Of a stretch of DNA of 9,025 nt, positions 1 through 5,340 are shown piece after piece (position 1 is the first letter of the stretch; every line of letters starts with the position of its first letter). Position numbers and translations under genes: made by a program. The notes under the pieces were generated by a model. That model did no database searches and was not told the DNA's origin. It saw only the letters and a list, made by a program, of their open reading frames with translations. The stretch comes from Desulfovibrio sp. GTDB taxonomy: Bacteria; Desulfobacterota; Desulfovibrionia; Desulfovibrionales; Desulfovibrionaceae. The stretch is taken from NCBI GenBank assembly GCA_020217165.1, contig JAIWOE010000151.1, positions 1-9,025 on the forward strand. The letters are read 5' to 3'.

Positions 1-710
1 TCCCCTTCGTGTGTAAAATCGGCCTGTTGCATGTCGAAGGTGACCTCCCCTGCGGCGGGGAGGTGCACGGCCGTCTCCACAAAGGCAAAGGCCGCGTCCG
101 GATCGATGAACCGCCGGATGAGCCAGGCCGAGGCTATGCGGTCCACATGCACCCCTGCCCGGGTGACCCAGGTCTTGCCCTGAAACGTCTCCAGGGATCG
201 CGCCACCTCCCCGGCCGCCAGGATGGCTCGTTCCTCCCTGGCATGCAGCCTGACCTCCATGGCGCCCACCAGTCCCTCCACCGTATTGCCCCCCGGTGCA
301 TGAAAGAAATCCACGGCCCGCACCTCGGCCAGCTGGCGGTGCAGGTCGGCCAGGGCGCGCGCGGCCTCGTCGGGCGGCATGTCCTCGAATCCCTGCTCCA
401 GGCCTCGCGCCTGGGCCAGGAGCGCCGCATAGTCCTGCTCCCTGGCCTGCTGGAACAAGGCCCGCGCCTGGGCGTCCTCCATCCCGGCCACAAAGGCGGC
501 CTCCACCACGAAGGCCTTGCCGCCGCCGTCCTCGATTTCCCGCACCAGCCAGCCCAGATCCTCGCGATGCTGGACCGTATCCGGCAGGGCGTACACGGCG
601 TTTTTCAGGGGCACCGCCCCAAGCACCGCCAGGCGCTTTGCCACTTTCGCCCGCAAATACGCTGGCTTGGGTGGGATATTATGGATGCACAGCAGCCAGG
701 GATGAGTCAT
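1..710 (-). CDS. chrB: ChrB-family chromate resistance/regulatory protein, 3' end cut off by the window
   Basis: Minus-strand frame opening at the ATG whose complement is 708-710 and running without a stop off the left end: 236 complete codons. The start is preceded by AGGAG (complement 716-720) five bases upstream. Residues 1-95 match the ChrB N-terminal domain: WLLCIHNIPPKPAYLR (5-20), then LKNAVYALPD (35-44), then WLVREIEDGGG (54-64) and AREQDY (89-94). A charged helical linker follows. From about residue 181 the ChrB C-terminal domain begins: WVTRAGVHVDRIASAWLIRRF (181-201 region), FIDPDAAF (201-208), FDMQQADFTHEG (225-236). Known ChrB proteins are roughly 300 or more residues, so perhaps 70-90 are missing. 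In characterised chr operons ChrB acts as a cytoplasmic chromate-responsive regulator or accessory factor next to the ChrA efflux pump. The specific role here, and any chrA further left, are inference. It is divergent from the DUF2148 gene. Confidence 0.88.
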   Translation of the reverse strand, partial: MTHPWLLCIHNIPPKPAYLRAKVAKRLAVLGAVPLKNAVYALPDTVQHREDLGWLVREIEDGGGKAFVVEAAFVAGMEDAQARALFQQAREQDYAALLAQARGLEQGFEDMPPDEAARALADLHRQLAEVRAVDFFHAPGGNTVEGLVGAMEVRLHAREERAILAAGEVARSLETFQGKTWVTRAGVHVDRIASAWLIRRFIDPDAAFAFVETAVHLPAAGEVTFDMQQADFTHEG

Positions 711-728
711 GGTCACTCCTTCAATCAG

Positions 729-755
729 TTGTGAGACACAAGCAATGTAGAACAT
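729..755. promoter_or_regulatory. Pair of inverted repeats over the chrB -10 box and start point (candidate operators)
   Basis: TTGTG-AGA-CACAA (729-741) and ATGT-AGA-ACAT (745-755) are both perfect inverted repeats with the same AGA spacer, and their centres are 15 bases apart. The second covers the minus-strand -10 box and the first lies over the predicted transcript start. A protein bound here would be expected to block chrB transcription. Autoregulation by ChrB is a reasonable guess because the gene lies immediately downstream, but nothing in the sequence names the regulator. Confidence 0.45.
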
Positions 756-772
756 GCCAGTTGACATGGCAA
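744..772 (-). promoter_or_regulatory. Candidate promoter of the chrB-type gene
   Basis: Read on the minus strand, TTGCCA (complement 767-772) is followed after exactly 17 bases by TACATT (complement 744-749). These match sigma70-type -35 and -10 boxes at 5 of 6 and 4-5 of 6 positions. The predicted transcript start, near 737, lies about 27 bases before the ATG at 710 and leaves room for the AGGAG ribosome site. The -35 box directly abuts the -35 box of the opposite promoter. Seen by eye only. Confidence 0.55.
755..771. promoter_or_regulatory. Inverted repeat across both -35 boxes
   Basis: TGCCA (755-759), seven bases, then TGGCA (767-771) form a perfect 5-base inverted repeat centred at 763. 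It contains the whole forward -35 box and five of the six bases of the reverse -35 box. Its position would let one bound regulator control both divergent genes. The arms are short, so chance occurrence is possible. Confidence 0.35.
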
Positions 773-789
773 GACCCGTTGCCTATATG
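761..789 (+). promoter_or_regulatory. Candidate promoter of the DUF2148-MFS-HD unit
   Basis: A perfect TTGACA -35 box (761-766) is followed after 17 bases by TATATG (784-789), a partial -10 match. A second possible pair on the same strand is TTGCCT (779-784) with TTTAAT (803-808) at an 18-base spacing, so the actual start point is open. Either would give a 5' leader of roughly 40-55 bases before the ATG at 853. The -35 box is next to that of the divergent chrB promoter, so polymerase binding at the two would interfere. Confidence 0.5.
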
Positions 790-852
790 ACAGCTGAAAG
801 CATTTAATATTTTCCAGCATGACAATTGCCATCAGAACTCAAGGAGGACCCC

Positions 853-1407
853 ATGCACCCCGCCGCTTCCATCGCTGCCCAGCTCATGGCCGCCGCCGCC
901 CGCACCGCCCCCAAGGCCGGTGGCAAGGATTTTCTGGAAATCGTCATCATCGACAATCCCGAAGACCTTAAGAACATTGCCGCGCGTATGACAGCCTACG
1001 CGCCGGATTCCACCAACGAAGCCTTCTGGAATCGCGACGCCGCCAACTGCGCCCAGGCCGAGGCCGTGCTGCTCATCGGCCTGTCAAAGTTCACCGCAGC
1101 GGGCTATGACTGCGGCGCCTGCGGCTTTGCCACCTGCAAGGAGTTTGTCAACGCCCGGCAGGCCCAGGACAAAACCATGGGCTACGCCGGCCCGCACTGC
1201 GCCATGCGGCTTATGGACGTGGGCGCGGCCCTGGCCTCGGCGGCCAAGTCCGCCAGCATCCTGTCCATCGACAACCGCGTCCAGCAGCGCGTGGGGGCCG
1301 CGGCCCGCGCCCTGGGCTACATCGACGCCGAGGTGGTTATGGGCATTCCCCTGGGCGTGTACGGCAAGTCCCCCTTCCACGACCGTTCCACCCCTGCCAA
1401 ACACTAG
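853..1407 (+). CDS. DUF2148 ferredoxin-domain protein
   Basis: 184 residues. The ATG at 853 is chosen over an in-frame ATG at 826 because AAGGAGG (841-847) sits five bases upstream of it. The family pattern is recognisable: ARTAPKAGG near the N-terminus (16-24), NRDAANC (60-66), the cysteine cluster DCGACGFATC (86-95, Cys87, Cys90, Cys95) with a further Cys116, DVGAALASAAKSA (122-134), and a C-terminal GIPLG...KSPFHDRS (164-179). C-x2-C-x4-C followed by a distant Cys resembles the four-cysteine ligand set of [4Fe-4S] domains, so iron-sulfur binding is likely. No signal peptide or membrane segment is seen, so it should be cytoplasmic. The family is common in anaerobes and has no established function that I know of. 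It is first in a probable operon, 23 bases before the MFS gene, and divergent from the chrB-type gene. Confidence 0.85.
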   Translation: MHPAASIAAQLMAAAARTAPKAGGKDFLEIVIIDNPEDLKNIAARMTAYAPDSTNEAFWNRDAANCAQAEAVLLIGLSKFTAAGYDCGACGFATCKEFVNARQAQDKTMGYAGPHCAMRLMDVGAALASAAKSASILSIDNRVQQRVGAAARALGYIDAEVVMGIPLGVYGKSPFHDRSTPAKH

Positions 1408-1430
1408 GCACGGCCCCATCAGGATAGCCC

Positions 1431-2651
1431 ATGCACGCCATCCATTCCCTCTACGGGGTCGGATTTCTGGCCCGATTCTCCTATGCCCTGGCCCGCAACC
1501 CGGTGCTGCCCCTGTTTGCCCTCTTTCTGGGCGCAGGGCCGGAAGCCGTGGGCCTGGCCGTGGGCATTTCCACGGTGACGGGCATTTTCTTCAAGATGCC
1601 CTCGGGCGCCCTGTCCGACGTCATCGGCCGGCGCAAGACCATGCTGGCCGGGCTGTGGGTCTTTGCCCTCCTGCCCTTTGCCTACCTCTTCATTCAAGAA
1701 TACTGGACCCTGGTGGCCGTGCGGTTTCTTCACGGTCTGGCCACGGCCATCTACGGCCCGGTGGTCATGGCCGTGGTGGCCGACCTGGCCGGGGAGAAGA
1801 AGGGCGAGATGCTCAGCTGGTTCTCGTCCGTCACCATCATCGGTACCCTCCTGGGTGCACCCGTGGGCGGCTTCATCCTGCATACGCTTTTTGGGGGCGA
1901 TGCAGGACCGGGTTCCGAGCCGGGCCTGTGGGCCTTCCGGACGGTGTATCTCGTCAGCGGCGTGCTGGGCGTGGCCTCCCTGGTGCTCGGCTGGGGCATC
2001 CTCAAAGGCGAGGAGCGCATTGATCACACGGGAGGGCTGCCGGCCAGATGGCTGAAGTTCAAGACCGGTATCCGGGAGGTGTTGTCCGACCGCCGAGTGG
2101 TGGTGGCCTCGTCCATGGAGGGCCTGCAGAACATGACCATGGGCGCGCTGGAGGCGTTTTTGCCCATCTACGCCGTGGCCGTGGTGGGGCTCAATGCCTT
2201 TGAGGCTGGGCTGCTGTGGGGCGCGCAAATCGTGGTGACCATGCTCTCCAAGCCGATGATGGGCCGGATTTCGGATCAATATGGACGCAAATCCGTCATT
2301 GCCCTGGGGCTCATTGCCTGCTCCCTCTCCTTCATGGCCATCCCCTGGCTGGGCGGCTTCTGGACGCTGCTTGCCGCGGCGCTGGTGTTCGGCCTGGGAG
2401 AGGCCTTTGTGACGTCCTCCTCCGCCGCCCTGGTGGCGGATATTTGCAAGAAACAGCATTACGGCGCGGCCATGGGCACCTTTGGGACCATTTTTGACAT
2501 CGGCCACGCCGCGGGCCCCATCATTTCGGGCGTGTTGGTGGGGGCGCTGGGGTACAAGGCCGCCTTCGCCATCCTTGGGGTGCTTCTCCTGGGTGCGGTT
2601 CCCGTGCTATGGAAGGGCATTCCGTCATCCTCAATGCGGAGGGACGCATGA
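1431..2651 (+). CDS. Major facilitator superfamily transporter
   Basis: 406 residues, with about twelve hydrophobic segments by eye and no cleavable signal peptide. The MFS motif A appears twice, as expected for the duplicated six-helix halves: GALSDVIGRRK (59-69) in the first cytoplasmic loop and GRISDQYGRK (278-287) in the matching loop of the second half. A longer hydrophilic stretch between the halves (about residues 190-220) is the usual central loop. The start has AGGAT (1421-1425) upstream. The protein is an inner-membrane secondary carrier, probably of the drug or metabolite efflux type, but no substrate-determining motif is recognisable. It follows the DUF2148 gene by 23 bases and its TGA overlaps the ATG of the HD gene (ATGA at 2648-2651), which suggests co-translation. 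Confidence 0.9.
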   Translation: MHAIHSLYGVGFLARFSYALARNPVLPLFALFLGAGPEAVGLAVGISTVTGIFFKMPSGALSDVIGRRKTMLAGLWVFALLPFAYLFIQEYWTLVAVRFLHGLATAIYGPVVMAVVADLAGEKKGEMLSWFSSVTIIGTLLGAPVGGFILHTLFGGDAGPGSEPGLWAFRTVYLVSGVLGVASLVLGWGILKGEERIDHTGGLPARWLKFKTGIREVLSDRRVVVASSMEGLQNMTMGALEAFLPIYAVAVVGLNAFEAGLLWGAQIVVTMLSKPMMGRISDQYGRKSVIALGLIACSLSFMAIPWLGGFWTLLAAALVFGLGEAFVTSSSAALVADICKKQHYGAAMGTFGTIFDIGHAAGPIISGVLVGALGYKAAFAILGVLLLGAVPVLWKGIPSSSMRRDA

Positions 2652-3220
2652 ACGAACAATACATCAGCGCTGCGGAACTGCGGCTGCTCCGGCAGGCCGG
2701 GCTGAGCGAAACAGTGATTGCTCACAGCGAGCGCGTGACCGCGGCGGCCCTGTGGCTGGCGGACCAGGTGCGCGAGGAAGCGGGCCTGGACGCCCCAGAT
2801 TCCCTGGGCAGGGAACGCCTACGCCGGGGCGCGGTGTTCCACGACCTTGGCAAGGCGGAGGACGGCGGCGTGCTGCACGGCGTGGTGGGCGCCCGCATCG
2901 GCCGGGCCCTTGGCCTGGAAGAAGACGTGTGCCGGACCATGGAAGTGCACGTGCGCGGCGGGGTGCCGGCGGAGCAGGCCGAACACTACGGTCTGCCCCC
3001 AGGAGATTACCGCCCCGCCACCCTGGCGCAACAACTGGTGGTGCTGGCGGACAAGCTGGTGGATGTGGTGGAGGCCGGCAAGGCAGCCACCGTGGCCGAA
3101 GCCCTGGAAAATCTGGCGGACATCCTGCATCGGCACCCGAACCTGGGCAAGGACGAGGCCACCACCGGACGCATCCTGGACCTGGCCGGAACGTTCCAAG
3201 CCGTACGCCGCCCTGGATAG
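2648..3220 (+). CDS. HD-domain putative phosphohydrolase
   Basis: 190 residues. The start at 2648 is preferred to an upstream in-frame ATG at 2609 because it has GGAGGG (2638-2643) before it and forms an ATGA overlap with the MFS stop. The HD metal-binding pattern is visible in order: His26 (AHSERV), His65-Asp66 (VFHDLGK, 63-69), His77, His101 (EVHVRGG) and Asp135 (LADKLVD). This fits the small single-domain HD superfamily, whose members are metal-dependent phosphatases or phosphodiesterases. The signature HD-x-GK resembles the HDIG type. There is no membrane or sensor domain and the substrate is unknown. It is last in the probable three-gene unit, before an intrinsic terminator. Confidence 0.85.
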   Translation: MNEQYISAAELRLLRQAGLSETVIAHSERVTAAALWLADQVREEAGLDAPDSLGRERLRRGAVFHDLGKAEDGGVLHGVVGARIGRALGLEEDVCRTMEVHVRGGVPAEQAEHYGLPPGDYRPATLAQQLVVLADKLVDVVEAGKAATVAEALENLADILHRHPNLGKDEATTGRILDLAGTFQAVRRPG

Positions 3221-3271
3221 ATGCCGCCACATTACCCTTGCCTGGCCTCGGGTTGAGGCGTAGTGCATTGC

Positions 3272-3314
3272 ACACGCCAGCCAGGGTTCATGGGGACCCC
3301 GGCTGGCGTGTTTT
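3272..3314 (+). terminator. Intrinsic terminator after the HD gene
   Basis: A perfect 11-base stem, ACACGCCAGCC (3272-3282) with GGCTGGCGTGT (3301-3311), encloses an 18-base loop and runs into TTTT (3311-3314). There is no T tract on the minus strand, so it works in the plus direction only. It ends the DUF2148-MFS-HD unit about 50 bases after the HD stop. The U tract is short, so termination may be incomplete. Confidence 0.75.
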
Positions 3315-3345
3315 CCTGGTGTCCAGCTCCCAAGGATTGCTCTGC

Positions 3346-4617
3346 ATGGCGCTTCCCTTTCTGAAAATCGTCCTGTCCTTTGTTGTCATCCTCGTCTGCC
3401 TGCGGCTCCAGCTGCAATTGGGCCTGGCCATTCTTGCCGGCAGCGCCTTTCTGACGGTGGTCTTCGACCACGGCTTCTGGTTCTGGTGCAGCAACGCCGC
3501 GGCGGGGGTGCTGGACGGCCAGACCCTGCTGCTTGCGTCCATCGTCACCAGCATTCTCATCTTTTCCGATCTGTTCGAAAAGAGCGGCATGTCCAGACGA
3601 TTGCTGGATTCCCTGCAGGGCATGCAACGCTGGCCGCGACTTTCCCTGGCCTTTTTCCCGGCCCTCATCGGCCTGCTGCCCATGCCCGGCGGGGCGATAT
3701 TTTCCGCTCCCATGATCGGCCACATCGGCGAGCAGGTGGGCGCCCCGGTGAACGACCGGGCGCTGCTGAACTATTGGTACCGGCACATCTGGGAGCTTTC
3801 CTGGCCGCTGTATCCGGGCATCATCCTGGCCTCCACCCTGTCGGGTATTCCGGTGCTGTCCCTGTCCACCCACATGCTGGTGGGGCCGGTGGCCTGCCTG
3901 GTGCTCGGGTATCTGTATTACATGCGGCCCGGCGTCCTCACCCTGCAGGCCCAGCCGACCCGGCATGGTGAGGGCCTGGGCTTCTCCTTCCCGGACATGC
4001 GGCGCAACGCCATGCCCCTGGCCATTGCCATATGCGGATCGGTCTTTTTCGAGTTGTTCCTGTCGCACACCAAATTGGTCACGCCGGAACTGGGCATCCT
4101 GGCGGCCCTTGCCGCAGGGGTGGGGTTCATCATGTGGCGCAACGCCCTGGGGTGGTCCCATGTGTTTCAGGCTGCCTTTTCCAGGCAGAACGGCAAGCTA
4201 CTGGCCATTGTGGGGTCCATTTTCATTTACAAACAGATTCTGGGGGAGACCGGGGCCATCTCGGCCATCACCGTGTCCGGGGCAGGCCTGCTGACAGTCC
4301 TGCTCTGCGCCACCATCCTGCCGTTCCTGGTGGGGGTGGTGTCTGGCATCACCATGGCCTTTGTGGGTTCCACGTTTCCCATCATCCTGCTCACGGCCCA
4401 GCACGTGGGGCTGCAGGACCACACCCTGGCCTTCATGGTGCTGGGGCTGTTCTCCGGGTTTGTGGGGGTGATGATTTCCCCGCTGCACATCTGTTTTGTG
4501 CTCAGCTGCCACTTTTTCGGCGTCAACAGCATGACCATTTGGAAGCGGCTGGTCACGCCCTGTGCGCTGCTGTTCGGGGTGGGGGTTCTGTATGCCGGCC
4601 TGCTGTATCTGCGTTGA
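3346..4617 (+). CDS. DUF401-family integral membrane protein, putative transporter
   Basis: 423 residues. The open frame extends far upstream, but only from the ATG at 3346 does it look like a real protein. That ATG has AAGGA (3332-3336) upstream, and the earlier part of the frame overlaps the MFS and HD genes and is arginine/glycine-rich. The protein is hydrophobic throughout with about ten membrane segments. Landmarks of the DUF401 family are LPMPGGAIFSAPM (111-123), NYWYRHIWE (142-150) with WPLYPG just after, and ISPLHICFV (377-385) near the end. These glycine/proline-rich breaks within membrane segments resemble the re-entrant hairpins of the ion-transporter superfamily to which GntP-like permeases belong. 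Transport of an anion or carboxylate is therefore plausible but unproven. It starts 31 bases after a terminator and no promoter is evident between them. Confidence 0.85.
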   Translation: MALPFLKIVLSFVVILVCLRLQLQLGLAILAGSAFLTVVFDHGFWFWCSNAAAGVLDGQTLLLASIVTSILIFSDLFEKSGMSRRLLDSLQGMQRWPRLSLAFFPALIGLLPMPGGAIFSAPMIGHIGEQVGAPVNDRALLNYWYRHIWELSWPLYPGIILASTLSGIPVLSLSTHMLVGPVACLVLGYLYYMRPGVLTLQAQPTRHGEGLGFSFPDMRRNAMPLAIAICGSVFFELFLSHTKLVTPELGILAALAAGVGFIMWRNALGWSHVFQAAFSRQNGKLLAIVGSIFIYKQILGETGAISAITVSGAGLLTVLLCATILPFLVGVVSGITMAFVGSTFPIILLTAQHVGLQDHTLAFMVLGLFSGFVGVMISPLHICFVLSCHFFGVNSMTIWKRLVTPCALLFGVGVLYAGLLYLR

Positions 4618-4715
4618 CCACCCGCACGGGATAATTACCGGGATGTGCTTCACGCCTTGGGCCAATGGTGATACGGAAAGGGATACTTCGCATTGGCAAC
4701 ACAAGGACAAGGCCC

Positions 4716-5234
4716 ATGCCGTATTCCTCCCTGCTCATCCCCTCCTGCCAGCCGCCGACGCCGGCGCCCCTGCGGCTGTTCGTCTACGGCACCCTCAAGC
4801 GGGGATGCTACGGGTTTGAGCAGTATTGCCGCGGGTATTGCAGCCTCATGCCGGCGGCGGTGCGCGGGCGGGTGGTGGACCGGCCCGAGGGCTACCCCAC
4901 CCTGTTCATCCCGCCCGAAGACGTGCTGGCCATCGGCAGCGAGGACCTGCAGCGCGACCTGGCCCTGCCCTGGCGGTACGCCGCGGTGGAAGCCTCCGTG
5001 TTCCCCACCCTGGAACCACCCTGGCGTTTTGTGCTGGGGGAGGTGCTGGAGTTTGCCGATGCCGACGCCCGCCTGCCCAGGTTTGACGCCTTTGAGGAAT
5101 TTCTGCCCGAGGACAAAAGCTGCTACTGCCGGGTGCTGGCGCCGGTGATTACCGGGAGAACCATCACCGCAGCCTGGGTGTACGCCTCCCCCCACAGCCC
5201 GCGCTTTCATGCGGAGCACTGCCCCGGGGCCTGA
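4716..5234 (+). CDS. Gamma-glutamylcyclotransferase-fold protein
   Basis: 172 residues. The start at 4716 is chosen over an in-frame ATG at 4665 because AAGGA (4703-4707) lies eight bases before it and the upstream one has no ribosome site. The diagnostic signature LFVYGTLKRG (21-30) is the substrate-binding loop of the GGCT/AIG2 fold. LGEVLEF (108-113) and RFDAFEEF (122-129) fit the later strands; Glu127 is the best candidate for the catalytic acid. SCYCRVLAPV (135-144) and AAWVYAS (152-158) complete the fold. Known relatives cyclise gamma-glutamyl peptides or amines to 5-oxoproline, or act on related gamma-glutamyl linkages; the actual substrate here cannot be read. It is a cytoplasmic protein with a short proline-rich N-terminus. 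It lies 98 bases after the DUF401 gene and 102 bases before ileS. No convincing terminator or promoter was found in either gap. Confidence 0.82.
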   Translation: MPYSSLLIPSCQPPTPAPLRLFVYGTLKRGCYGFEQYCRGYCSLMPAAVRGRVVDRPEGYPTLFIPPEDVLAIGSEDLQRDLALPWRYAAVEASVFPTLEPPWRFVLGEVLEFADADARLPRFDAFEEFLPEDKSCYCRVLAPVITGRTITAAWVYASPHSPRFHAEHCPGA

Positions 5235-5328
5235 AGGGTAGCTCCCGGGCCTTGACTTCCGCGCCCGTCTGGTCAATCAATCCCTGTTCATCGGCTGCAC
5301 ACGCCGTTCGCCCTCCAGCAAAGGACGC

Positions 5329-5340
5329 ATGTTTCCATGA
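5329..5340 (+). promoter_or_regulatory. Three-codon reading frame overlapping the ileS start
   Basis: An ATG at 5329 opens Met-Phe-Pro-stop. Its TGA (5338-5340) overlaps the ileS ATG at 5337 in an ATGA arrangement. AAGGA (5321-5325) is only three bases from the upstream ATG and eleven from the ileS ATG, neither ideal. It could be chance, or a minimal leader that couples or meters ileS initiation. Confidence 0.2.

Noticed and set aside
9..734. Plus-strand frames of 241 and 164 codons at the left edge
   Set aside because: They lie opposite the ChrB coding sequence and show no domain. The minus-strand translation matches both ChrB domains.
1419..2507. A 362-codon minus-strand frame opposite the MFS gene, and a similar 309-codon one at 3232-4161 opposite the DUF401 gene
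   Set aside because: Both are Gly/His/Gln-rich shadows of clear membrane-protein genes, without a ribosome site or domain.
2482..3345. Upstream extension of the DUF401 frame, giving a 711-residue protein
   Set aside because: The extension overlaps the MFS end and the whole HD gene, is Arg/Gly/Pro-rich, and crosses the terminator. The family length and ribosome site fit the start at 3346.
4618..4715. GATAAT at 4630-4635 as a promoter -10 box for the cyclotransferase gene
   Set aside because: No acceptable -35 box lies 16-18 bases upstream. I see nothing else convincing in this gap.
5221..5250. GCCCCGGGGC palindrome and the following CTCCCGGGC as a terminator after the cyclotransferase gene
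   Set aside because: The possible stem is short and bulged, overlaps the end of the gene, and has no T tract after it.
5252..5281. TTGACT (5252-5257) as a -35 box for an ileS promoter
   Set aside because: At 17-18 bases downstream there is only AATCAA/ATCAAT, a poor -10 match, so I do not call a promoter.
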